From NCBI GenBank assembly GCA_019456145.1, contig VRUL01000039.1, positions 1-50,562 on the forward strand: a stretch of DNA of 50,562 nucleotides, in the 5' to 3' direction. Below, piece by piece: positions 42,861 through 50,517 of the stretch; position 1 is the stretch's first letter, and each line of letters opens with the position of its first letter. The notes under the pieces were generated by a model, which was not told where the DNA came from, did not search any database, and saw only the letters and a list, made by a program, of their open reading frames with translations. A program made the position numbers and the translations under genes. The stretch is from Planctomycetota bacterium. GTDB lineage: Bacteria > Planctomycetota > Phycisphaerae > Sedimentisphaerales > Anaerobacaceae.

Positions 42861-42867
42861 CTTTAAT

Positions 42868-43608
42868 TTATCCCCACAAATCATTTCTAGGATGAAGCGG
42901 ATCTCCAGACTCTGTAACCTCACAAACAGGACCTCTGTCACTGTTGCTGATAATAAAGATACGGTGAAAATTCAGCTTTGCTTTACGCGACTGAATTTTG
43001 GATAATAAATGCCCTGTTGCATTTTTCGGATCCACTGAAACAAAGGGCCAAGCATCGCGAATCAACAGCCAGTCCTCATCATATCGGGAGAACTCAGGCT
43101 TCTGAAGCTTTTCTTCTTTTTTGTCAATAACGTTGAGCATAACCCTTGACCACTCCTGGTCAGTATGATCCTGATCCGGCCATCCCACCTTAGGGTCATT
43201 CTTCACAATTTCTTTCCTCAGCTCTTTTGTATTTCGTTTCGGTTCATCTGGCTCGACAGGATTAACGAAGTGACCCCGTGGTCCGATTCCATCTGAACTT
43301 CTCAAAGCATCTTTGCGTGTCTCATTCTCCGGCCTTGCGTCAGTATGCTCAATGCCAATTTTCTTGCCACCCATTGTCAGCAAGAAGTCGGGCTTATCTG
43401 GCTTTTTATGAATTACTTCCAATGGAAATGTGAGAAGATAATCTCCTATAGCAAGTGAACTCAAAAGATGAGCCATCGCATACGGCTCAGTATATTCCTT
43501 ACTTCTACCCTCACTCATCAATGGTCCTACAATATCAATCGACCGTAAAATGTCGAGGAGTGCAGCCTTGTTTTCTGCTTTGAAATTAATCGTCTTATAT
43601 GTTTCCAT
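42868..43608 (-). CDS. Uncharacterised protein with a possible PD-(D/E)XK-like core
   Basis: 246 residues, not assigned to a named family. The segment KPDFLLTMGGKKIGIEHTD has the spacing of a restriction-endonuclease-like core (Asp, then about ten residues, then Glu-x-Thr), suggesting a nuclease-like fold, though the catalytic Lys is not evident in the usual place. The C-terminal half has HRIFIISNSDRGPVCEV. It is preceded by repeats and followed by no partner gene. Low-GC and isolated in the accessory stretch. Confidence 0.5.
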   Translation of the reverse strand: METYKTINFKAENKAALLDILRSIDIVGPLMSEGRSKEYTEPYAMAHLLSSLAIGDYLLTFPLEVIHKKPDKPDFLLTMGGKKIGIEHTDARPENETRKDALRSSDGIGPRGHFVNPVEPDEPKRNTKELRKEIVKNDPKVGWPDQDHTDQEWSRVMLNVIDKKEEKLQKPEFSRYDEDWLLIRDAWPFVSVDPKNATGHLLSKIQSRKAKLNFHRIFIISNSDRGPVCEVTESGDPLHPRNDLWG

Positions 43609-43880
43609 ACGAGTTTAATAGGGCCGTTTACTTATTTATGTTACCTTATACAGTTCTTTTACTTTTGTTTATTTACAGCTTCAGCCTGCTTTTTCTTCTT
43701 TGCACCTTGGGCCTAATTTTGTTTTTCGGTCGATCTACTGCTCATGAACTAAGCCTAAAAATAGTAAACATCCCTGATTATTTCCTTCATCTCAACTCCC
43801 ATGATTCAGGGCTAACGTGTCGGATAACTGGCAAATGAAACGCGCCTTTCATTTGTACAGTTCATCCGGTGGTTCGCTGT

Positions 43881-44273
43881 TTATGTAATTCTAAGTCCTG
43901 CTACGCAAAACCCCAAGAAAAACCACACGAAAATTCCAATGCACGTTACGATTGCGATGGCCTTGTTCTTCGGGATGCGTGCACACAAAAAAACGAGAGC
44001 AACAGTGACTGCACTGATGACTCCTGTGAAAATGTAATCACCTAGACCCATGGACAAAAGGAAGAAGGATAGAGGTCCGCTTTCCATTATCCCGAACATC
44101 AGGAAGCGCTCACGAAATGCACCCTCGGAGGGAGGGACAAATGACCCGAAATCGACTGTGAACCAGAACAAAGCATTAAGGCACGTGAGGACAAGAAAGC
44201 AGATCATGGGAGCACGTGAGCGCTTTGCGCTGACTGGACTTTTCTCGTCTTGTTCTGATTCAGTCATCTTCAT
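43881..44273 (-). CDS. Uncharacterised small membrane protein
   Basis: 130 residues with three to four hydrophobic segments (ICFLVLTCLNALFWFTV; LSFFLLSMGLGDYIFTG; ISAVTVALVFLCARI; IVTCIGIFVWFFLGF). The hydrophilic N-terminus contains ESEQDEKSPVSAKRS. No family recognised. Confidence 0.5.
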   Translation of the reverse strand: MKMTESEQDEKSPVSAKRSRAPMICFLVLTCLNALFWFTVDFGSFVPPSEGAFRERFLMFGIMESGPLSFFLLSMGLGDYIFTGVISAVTVALVFLCARIPKNKAIAIVTCIGIFVWFFLGFCVAGLRIT

Positions 44274-44785
44274 GTAGCTAACAATGTTTAGATGGTTTCC
44301 GTATAAAACTCCAGACCTCTCCGAGTGTCAGTATAACACCCTTTTGCCCAAAGTCCATAATTAATCCCTTGGAAACGACTTAGGCCAGTTCTCCTTCTTA
44401 TCAGGGATTTTATATGTTTTCCGTGTAACATTCCAACGTCCCGGCCTCGTTTACAATAATCAATCATCATTAATCAATAATCATTTAAATTATCTGCGTC
44501 CTGTAAGCCCACAATCTACCAATTCAAACCATCCCTGTCTACCATAAAAATCTGCGTAAATCAGCGTTAATCCGCGATTAAAAAAAGTTTATTTTTTGCC
44601 GTTTTTTTGTTTACTATTGTTTGGTAATATGTTAATATAATTTTATGTTTGCCAGCAGGTAAACGCTAACCGCCAGCAGGCGAAGATGACATTTCAGTTT
44701 GCATGTCGTAAGCCACAGCGTGGCAAGGACTTAGAGCCCCAGGCCCAGTCAAATATCAATAATCAGTAAGAAAGGGGTGTTTCTT
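44274..44785. other. Intergenic region with repeats
   Basis: About 510 bases. A 60-codon minus-strand frame (44288-44470, containing RDVGMLHGKHIKSLIRR) lacks support as a gene. A block of the ATCAATAATCATT type lies at about 44461-44488. A GC-poor stretch follows, then the decayed ORF at 44786. Confidence 0.4.
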
Positions 44786-44917
44786 ATGACCACCGAAGCA
44801 CAAATTCTCCCAAACTGCCGTAACGCCCCAAATTCAACCGGCCCAAACAGCCACAAGCTTTTTGGGATTCGCTCTATCACTCTGTTCCTTTGTGCCTTAG
44901 TGCCTTTGTGGCTATGA
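44786..44917 (+). pseudogene. Truncated remnant of a MTTEAQI...STGP family ORF
   Basis: 43-codon frame starting MTTEAQILPNCRNAPNSTGP, which resembles, from memory, the N-terminus of a dispersed planctomycete hypothetical family beginning MTTEAQIxANRxNAxxSTGP. A good Shine-Dalgarno-like AAGAAAGGGG precedes it. After about 20 residues the similarity ends and the frame closes soon after, so it is a remnant. Confidence 0.5.
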
Positions 44918-44977
44918 GTTAATTATGAAAAACGAACCACCTGCTATAAGCTACGCAAACCGCCTATATGGCCCAGA

Positions 44978-45175
44978 TTGTCAACCAATTATGACCTTTT
45001 TATGCAAAACGAACCCAATTTCCCGGATGACCAAATGAACGTAAATAAAGTATTAACAAAGGATTATGAAAAGAAATCCAATTGGACACTTGGTGAAAAC
45101 GAACCCAAAACGAACCCAATCAAACCCAATTTCCGAAACGACGGCTATAGAGCTAAGCCCGGATTTCACAAGTAA
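44978..45175 (+). repeat. QNEPN-type dispersed repeat with ORF
   Basis: A 65-codon frame containing MQNEPNFPDDQMNVNKVLT and NEPKTNPIKPNF. It belongs to a family of short Asn/Pro-rich repeat ORFs common in planctomycete genomes (from memory). The DNA has internal near-repeats of CGAACCCAATT. Probably a non-coding repeat or the tail of a decayed gene, possibly the same element as the remnant at 44786. Confidence 0.5.
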
Positions 45176-45464
45176 AATCGTGCTAAAAAGAGAACATTTG
45201 ATAGTATAGAGCCTGTGGATGCTGTTTAAGATAGTTTTGCTGTTCTGATTTGGAGAATCCGACGGGTGAAACCAAAAAAGGATACTCGGAAAAGGAAAGT
45301 CGTGATAGTTCAAGATGAATTTGGTAAAATTATAAGCATCGAATGACTTGGATTATGTTTTGTAAACGTGTAAATGGGAAATATCAGAATAAATAAACTT
45401 AAAAACAAGCCGCTTGAATACAGAGTCATTTTGTTATAGGCTCTAAGGTAAAAGGAGAATCGTT
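45176..45464. other. Intergenic region upstream of the Tat-cupin gene
   Basis: About 290 bases, low GC. No gene supported. A Shine-Dalgarno-like AAAAGGAG lies before the ATG at 45465. Confidence 0.4.
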
Positions 45465-46151
45465 ATGGATGGCAATAATATAGTGGATAGAAGAACCCTA
45501 CTCAAAGGAGCGGGTTTGGCCGCTGCCGCCTTGACCGCCGGCGGATGCTCACAGATGTCCCAGCACAAAAAGACCGGCATCAACTTTGACAATGCTTACT
45601 TTTATGACGCGGAAGGCAATTTCAAACTCGAAGCCGCCAAGGACGCCTATATCGCCTTGATGAAATACCACGGCTATCCCGTTTTTGCCGATGCCCGCGA
45701 GAAGCTCTGGATCTCCGACTATGGGGCCGGACAATTCACCAAAATCGGCCTGGGAGCTATTATGTTCGTCAACAACGAACTGCACCGCTACATGATGCTG
45801 GATATTTACCTCCTGCCCGGACAGATGCTCCCTGAACATTATCACCTGGCCACGGATAAAAACCCGGCCAAATTGGAGGGCTGGATCGTCCGGCACGGTG
45901 TATCCTACGTGTACGGGGCCGGCACTCCCACCGAGAACATCAAGGCGGTTATCCCCAAACGCCACATGGACGGTAAGGTAACGGTCCGCCATGAGGTGAT
46001 CCTGCGCCCGGGGCAGTTTACCGGTCTCAAAAACGCCGAAGAGCGGCACTGGCAGTTTGGCGGACCCGAAGGAGCAATCATCACCGAGGTCGCCAACGTA
46101 CACGACGGCGACGGCGTAAGACACTCCGACACAAGCCTGGTCTTTACATAA
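45465..46151 (+). CDS. Tat-exported cupin protein, D-lyxose isomerase-like
   Basis: 228 residues. Twin-arginine signal DRRTLLKGAGLAAAALTAGG then C, a Tat/lipoprotein-type N-terminus. The C-terminal half is a cupin: EHYHLATDKNPAKLEGW (metal-ligand histidines and glutamate), then LRPGQFTGLKNAEERHWQF and GGPEGAIITEVANVHDGDGV. The last block resembles sugar-isomerase cupins such as D-lyxose ketol-isomerase, but isomerase activity outside the cytoplasm would be unusual, so function is uncertain. AAAAGGAGAATC upstream supports the start. Confidence 0.8.
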   Translation: MDGNNIVDRRTLLKGAGLAAAALTAGGCSQMSQHKKTGINFDNAYFYDAEGNFKLEAAKDAYIALMKYHGYPVFADAREKLWISDYGAGQFTKIGLGAIMFVNNELHRYMMLDIYLLPGQMLPEHYHLATDKNPAKLEGWIVRHGVSYVYGAGTPTENIKAVIPKRHMDGKVTVRHEVILRPGQFTGLKNAEERHWQFGGPEGAIITEVANVHDGDGVRHSDTSLVFT

Positions 46152-46263
46152 CATAATTTTTTGTGGCTATTTTCTTATTTGCGTCTTCAAATTGGCCATT
46201 TTTTTGTTGTCTTTTTCGAATTTTGTGCTTCATAGGTGGCTAATAAATCTGTGAAATCTGTTT

Positions 46264-46302
46264 ACCCCGTTAGAAATGTGCTTTTTCTTTTTCTAACGGG
46301 GT
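46264..46302. repeat. Perfect 13-bp inverted repeat
   Basis: ACCCCGTTAGAAA and TTTCTAACGGGGT, separated by a 13-base loop. It would form a stable stem in RNA on either strand. It could be a bidirectional terminator or a mobile hairpin; there is no strong T tract after it. Confidence 0.85.
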
Positions 46303-46404
46303 GTAATCCGTGGTTAGTAAAAAAAGACAAAATCTCTGCGTTCCAAAGCTCCCCTGCAATTCAGGGAGACAGCTGTCCTCTATCAAAACCTGTCATTAGC
46401 AAGC

Positions 46405-46460
46405 ACAACTCATCGAAAAATGTACCCCCTATGGGGCAGGCGGACACCTTTAATTTCCCC
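46405..46460 (+). repeat. REP-like CATCGAAAAATGTACC element
   Basis: Second copy, with an extra CCCTATGGGG insertion and a GGACACC block before CTTTAATTTCCCC. Matches 42821-42860 at both ends. Confidence 0.6.
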
Positions 46461-46712
46461 AGTGAAAGGGAGAAACAAGTAAGGTGCCCCCTGATTTTAC
46501 CAATAAAAATTTTTTACTTTCCAGCAACAGCCTTGATAGATATAAGTCAACATACCCAATAAAATACAGAAATAAGTTGTCAAAAAGAGGTAACCCCATT
46601 ATTCCCTGCTTTTTGTCTTGGTTCTCACACCGCCTTTGCTATAATTGTTATTATCAGTGGAAAAATTGCTCAATAGTCAACGTTGCATGAAGACCCAATT
46701 GGAAATGTTGTT

Positions 46713-47696
46713 ATGATTACAAAGCTAAGCATATCAAATTTCAAATCGGTTCGTCAGTTGGATATCGAGTGTAAGAAGGTCAACCTGTTCATAGGCGAGC
46801 CCAACACAGGCAAGTCCAACATCCTCGAGGCGCTGGCTCTGATGTCTTGGTGGTCGGTCTTCCCTGACCAGAATCTGGAGGACTACGTCCGCTTCCAGGC
46901 CACGCAGAACTTGTTCTATGACCAGTTGCTGGACCATGAGATTAGCATCTCCTTGTCCCTATCATCCAGTCACCCCGATGCTAAATTGCGTGTCCGTTTC
47001 GTAAAGGACCACTTCGAACTTGGAAGTCATCTAACGTCTGGGGATCGTGCTACGATAGATTACGAAGGGCGCTTCACCGGTGGCAATGTGCTACCACAGT
47101 CCAGAGACATCAAGTTTTTCCGTTTCAAAGACTTAACAAAGTACGACGACAAAGAAGCCGGCGGCCTCAAGCCACCGAACGGATCCAATCTCTTTTCTGT
47201 GGTATTCTCTTCCAAAGTCCTTCGTGATACCATGATGGAGTTCTTCCGGAAATACGGATTGAAGTTGGTCCTGAAGCCTCAAGAAAGAGTCTTTGAGCTT
47301 CAGAAGCAAACAGACGATTTGGTTTTCAGTTTTCCATACGGCCTGACCTCAGATACACTGCGTCGGATCATCTTTTACACGGTGGCCATTGCCTCGAACA
47401 AGGACTCGGTGCTGGTGTTTGAGGAGCCGGAGTCCAATGCCTTTCCGTACTATACCAAGTACCTCGGGGAGCGGATCGCCCTGGATAAGACCAACCAGTT
47501 CTTCATTGCCACGCACAATCCATATCTGCTCTCGGCCGTCATCGAAAAGGCCCGCAAGGAAGACGTCCAGGTCTTCATCACCTACTTCAAGGACTTCCAG
47601 ACGCGGGTCAAGCCCTTAATGCCAGACCAGGTCGCGGAGCTGATGGAAGCGGATCCCTTTTTCAATCTGGACCTCTTCATTGAGGCAGAAGAATGA
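46713..47696 (+). CDS. AAA-family (OLD/AAA_21-like) ATPase
   Basis: ATP-binding protein, 327 residues from the ATG at 46713 (MITKLSISNFKSVRQLDIEC). An upstream TTG at 46683 is possible but has no advantage. Walker A GEPNTGKS (28-35), a middle region without a signature I recognise, then the ABC-type Walker B VLVFEEPESNAF and the switch FIATHNPYLLSAV. Such stand-alone ATPases often serve in phage defence or DNA maintenance together with a partner nuclease or effector; here the partner would be the overlapping gene at 47693. Role is inference. Confidence 0.85.
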   Translation: MITKLSISNFKSVRQLDIECKKVNLFIGEPNTGKSNILEALALMSWWSVFPDQNLEDYVRFQATQNLFYDQLLDHEISISLSLSSSHPDAKLRVRFVKDHFELGSHLTSGDRATIDYEGRFTGGNVLPQSRDIKFFRFKDLTKYDDKEAGGLKPPNGSNLFSVVFSSKVLRDTMMEFFRKYGLKLVLKPQERVFELQKQTDDLVFSFPYGLTSDTLRRIIFYTVAIASNKDSVLVFEEPESNAFPYYTKYLGERIALDKTNQFFIATHNPYLLSAVIEKARKEDVQVFITYFKDFQTRVKPLMPDQVAELMEADPFFNLDLFIEAEE

Positions 47697-47960
47697 GGAT
47701 CCTGGTGGAATGTAATGCTGACGAAGCTGTGCTTCGAGCCCTGGGAGTCACCAAGAAGCAGTTGCTCCATTTTGGAGGCAAGGGCAATGTAATCAATCGG
47801 CTAAAGGAACTTCCCGGCACTACAGGGTATCGTGGACGAAGATCCTGCCAGTGCCCAACCGCGAGACTTGAATAACTACCAGGAAGAGGTACAGACCACC
47901 GAAGGGCTTCGCTTGCTCACCCGTCAAGGCAAAGGCGGCCAGAGGCTCGCCTGCCGATAA
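47693..47960 (+). pseudogene. Frameshifted partner gene of the AAA ATPase
   Basis: Starts on the ATGA overlapping the ATPase stop. The first frame encodes MRILVECNADEAVLRALGV and FGGKGNVINRLKEL and then runs into unlikely sequence. In the +1 frame the sequence continues as FPALQGIVDEDPASAQ, PRDLNNYQEEVQ and TEGLRLLTRQGKGG, ending at TAA 47958-47960. The combined product has a VECNADE start and a VDEDP motif, reminiscent of Toprim-like or metal-binding cores. The shift, near 47805-47825, breaks the gene unless it is a sequencing error or programmed. Confidence 0.6.
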
Positions 47961-48078
47961 CTCATCTATGAATCAGACAACCAACAACAAAAGACAGAAA
48001 ACGGAAAACAGAAACCAGGCATATTTGAACGGTTCGTCAAGATGGCTCGTAGAATCATAAACTTGAATAAGAGACCAC

Positions 48079-48486
48079 ATGTCCCCAGTTGAAACCATCG
48101 AATCCGAAACCATTCTTCACGCTGAGCCTGAGCTCCTCGTCCCTATCTCCGAATACGCATCGAGGGAAGGCCTGTCCAGGCGGACCGTTGACCGTTACGC
48201 CCAGACCGGTCGACTTGAGAAGGTGAGACAACACGGACAGACATATATCCTCGATAAACCCTTAAAACCGCAGGTACAACAGACAGGACAAGTCCGAAAT
48301 GTCCCGGACTCTCAAATTGTCCCACTTGCCCAAACTGACTGGATGCGACTTGGCTACCTCCAGGCCAGGTCAAAATCAAAGGCCATCTGGCAAACATACG
48401 CCATTGCTTTGACTGTCCTTTTCGTCGCGCTGCTGCTGGCAAGCCTCTGGCTGTTCACACAGTGGCGATTCCTTATTGCCCCTTGA
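48079..48486 (+). CDS. Helix-turn-helix protein with C-terminal transmembrane anchor
   Basis: 135 residues. An N-terminal helix-turn-helix of MerR/excisionase type is suggested by LVPISEYASREGLSRRTVDR and YAQTGRLEKVRQHGQTYILD. A proline/glutamine-rich linker and a single transmembrane segment (IALTVLFVALLLASLWLF) follow. A DNA-binding protein fixed to the membrane is possible. Its neighbour upstream is the broken ATPase partner. Confidence 0.6.
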   Translation: MSPVETIESETILHAEPELLVPISEYASREGLSRRTVDRYAQTGRLEKVRQHGQTYILDKPLKPQVQQTGQVRNVPDSQIVPLAQTDWMRLGYLQARSKSKAIWQTYAIALTVLFVALLLASLWLFTQWRFLIAP

Positions 48487-48512
48487 CAAACCCGCACCGT
48501 TTCTGCTATGTT
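48483..48512 (+). promoter_or_regulatory. Candidate strong promoter
   Basis: TTGACA at 48483-48488 and TATGTT at 48507-48512, 18-base spacing. It overlaps the end of the preceding gene and could drive the beta-lactamase-like gene at 48762. Confidence 0.4.
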
Positions 48513-48631
48513 GCACACACGGCCGTCCTGGACCGTTAGAACAGTGAACGGAAGACAGAGGACAGAAGCAGTACGGCCTGTCCTGCAAATCATCCCGTTT
48601 TAACCAAAGAAAAGGGCAGAAAGGTGGTGAT

Positions 48632-48694
48632 GTGAATGAGTTAAATGACAAGGTTTGCCAGGGCTTGTCAGCAATATATCTGGCAGTTTTGTAA
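48632..48694 (+). CDS. Possible 20-residue leader peptide
   Basis: GTG start preceded by AAAGGTGGTGA; sequence MNELNDKVCQGLSAIYLAVL, then TAA. Lies between the candidate promoter and the beta-lactamase-like gene. No family; could be chance. Confidence 0.25.
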   Translation: MNELNDKVCQGLSAIYLAVL

Positions 48695-48761
48695 TAAGTG
48701 TATATGTGTTTTTCAAAGGTAACTTTTGTAAAGATTCCAACCCAATTAGGAGAAAATTTCG

Positions 48762-50471
48762 ATGAAATCAATATTGAAACAACTAATCACAATTAAGATA
48801 GTACCTGTACTTGCGCTGGTTTTGCTGGTCGTTTTAGTCTCATCTTTTGTTAAGGGCACTGCCCGAGACCTTGAGCCTGGCCCCGATTATTCAGCAGACG
48901 ATACAGTGACAGACAGCATTGTTAAGAAGCTCGAAGGAACAATCACCCTGTATGTAACGGAGGAAAAGGTAGATGTCGAAGCCGACATCACTGCAATCAA
49001 AGAGATTAATAACCTATATGGTCTCGCTCTGAAAACTGGAGATTTAGAACTTTTGTTGTCCTTGCATACGGATGACGTAATACTGATGGGACCAGGCAAA
49101 CCTTCGATTATCGGAAAAGAGAAGATACGGGCAAATATGAAGCGCGCCTTCGAGAACTTCACCTATAAGTCAACCGGCAATATCGAGGAGGTTCAGGTAT
49201 CCGGTGACTTGGCATTTTCTCGTGGTACTTACACAATTTCTCTGACTCCCAAGGCAGGTAGCGGGACAATTAATGTAATACCAGATTCGAAATTCTTGAC
49301 CATCTGCAAAAGACAGCCCGATGGTTCCTGGAAGATTTACCGCGATTGCTACAGCAGCAATGTACCACCAGCCAAAAATGATCGTGGAAAAAGCACTACA
49401 CAGCTTAAGTATGAATATCGAATTCCCGAAGAGGTTGACGATGAGTGGGAAACGGCGTCCTTGAGTGATGTAGGCATGGCAGTGGATCCCGTCGTCGAAG
49501 CAATGAATAATGTGATAAACGGCGATTATGGCGAGGTTCATTCCGTTTTGATAGTTAAGGACGGCAAGCTGGTCTTTGAAGAATACTTAAGTGGACAATA
49601 CGAAGGGGGCGACTTCACTGAGTTTAATCGCGACACAATGCACGACCTGGCATCTGTAACAAAAAGTTTTACATCCACCCTTATAGGTATAGCCATTAAC
49701 CAGGATTACATTAAAGACGTAAACGAATCGGCTTACGCCTTCTTTCCGGAATTTGATTCTCTCAGAACACCGGATAAAGACAAGATAACAATCAAGCATC
49801 TGCTAACGATGACTTCGGGGTTGGAGTGGGATGAAAGCATACGTCCCTATAGCGACAAGAGAAACGATCTTGGTCAGCTTTTTTCTCAGAGCGATCCAAT
49901 TAAATATATCTTATCAAAATCGGTTGAAACCCCGCCTGGGGAGCGTTTCCTGTACAACGGCGGTGGCACGAATCTTTTAGGAGAGATTGTCCGGAAAGCT
50001 ACTGGCCTATGTGTAAACGAATTTGCCAAATCGGCTCTGTTTTCCCCGCTAGGTATTACCGATTATCGCTGGTATATGTTTCCCCATGACGTCACGTATG
50101 TTTCCGGCGGCTTAAAATTGCGGCCCCGGGACATGGCCAAGTTTGGGTCCCTGTTCCTTCAAAAAGGTGTTTGGAGAGGTAAGCAAATCATCTCGGCTGC
50201 CTGGGTAGAAGAAGCGACGAAGAGCTACATTTCAATTCCGAAAGCTAGGTCTTACGGATACCAATGGTGGATAAAGGAATATAAAGTCGGAAATACTGCT
50301 TTTCGTTCGTATGTTGCCCTCGGCCGGGGCGGCCAAATGATCAGAGTGATTCCTGATGCGAATATGGTAATCGTCTTTACGGCAGGAAACTATGAAAAGA
50401 GAGCTGATTTCGATCAGATGATCACAGATAATATCTTACCTGCCTGTTTGGCACAATCGGATGAGGAGTAA
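48762..50471 (+). CDS. Exported SnoaL-like and serine beta-lactamase-like two-domain protein
   Basis: 569 residues. N-terminal membrane segment or signal (IVPVLALVLLVVLVSSFV, about 13-30). Residues about 73-200 are SnoaL/DUF4440-like (INNLYGLALKTGDLELLLSL; DGSWKIYRDCY). From about 230 on a class C beta-lactamase/penicillin-binding-like serine hydrolase follows: catalytic S298 and K301 in ASVTKSFTS, then IKHLLTMTSGLEW, FLYNGGGTNLLGEI, YGYQWWIKEYKVG and ALGRGGQ. The Y-x-N motif appears shifted (YNGGG instead of YxN), so an esterase or peptidase role is as likely as a beta-lactamase. TTAGGAGAAAATTTCG before the ATG supports the start. Confidence 0.85.
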   Translation: MKSILKQLITIKIVPVLALVLLVVLVSSFVKGTARDLEPGPDYSADDTVTDSIVKKLEGTITLYVTEEKVDVEADITAIKEINNLYGLALKTGDLELLLSLHTDDVILMGPGKPSIIGKEKIRANMKRAFENFTYKSTGNIEEVQVSGDLAFSRGTYTISLTPKAGSGTINVIPDSKFLTICKRQPDGSWKIYRDCYSSNVPPAKNDRGKSTTQLKYEYRIPEEVDDEWETASLSDVGMAVDPVVEAMNNVINGDYGEVHSVLIVKDGKLVFEEYLSGQYEGGDFTEFNRDTMHDLASVTKSFTSTLIGIAINQDYIKDVNESAYAFFPEFDSLRTPDKDKITIKHLLTMTSGLEWDESIRPYSDKRNDLGQLFSQSDPIKYILSKSVETPPGERFLYNGGGTNLLGEIVRKATGLCVNEFAKSALFSPLGITDYRWYMFPHDVTYVSGGLKLRPRDMAKFGSLFLQKGVWRGKQIISAAWVEEATKSYISIPKARSYGYQWWIKEYKVGNTAFRSYVALGRGGQMIRVIPDANMVIVFTAGNYEKRADFDQMITDNILPACLAQSDEE

Positions 50472-50484
50472 ACTTAGAAAACTA

Positions 50485-50517
50485 GGGTAATTAAAGGTGT
50501 CCGGTACATTTTTTTCT
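50485..50517 (-). repeat. REP-like element, inverted copy
   Basis: GGTGTCCGGTACATTTTT on the plus strand; its reverse complement gives AAAAATGTACCGGACACC, matching parts of 42821-42860 and 46405-46460. Confidence 0.5.

Larger units (their letters stand above)
42287..42867. other. Repeat-dense intergenic region
   Basis: About 580 bases with no supported gene. They hold, in order: a GTCATTTCGACCGAAGC ... GGAGAAATCT element (42343-42390), an AT-rich TAGTAAATAGTCAAT block (about 42430-42455), two hairpin repeats (42515-42548, 42588-42621), a block of the ATCAATAATCATTAATCA type between them, a GTCATTCTGAGCGAA ... GAAGAATCT element (42753-42791), and a CATCGAAAAATGTACC element (42821-42860). Confidence 0.6.
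46152..46712. other. Intergenic region before the ATPase gene
   Basis: About 560 bases. Holds the 13-bp inverted repeat (46264-46302) and the CATCGAAAAATGTACC element (46405-46460). No gene supported. Confidence 0.45.

Noticed and set aside
43599..43838. 79-codon plus-strand hydrophobic frame
   Set aside because: Overlaps the start of the gene at 43608 antisense; low-complexity hydrophobic sequence from AT-rich DNA, no ribosome-binding site.
44288..44470. 60-codon minus-strand frame (RDVGMLHGKHIKSLIRR)
   Set aside because: No recognised family; sits in repeat-rich DNA. Possibly a dispersed repeat, but support is too weak to call a gene.
46236..46562. 108-codon plus-strand frame
   Set aside because: Spans the inverted repeat and the TGTACC repeat; no coding character.
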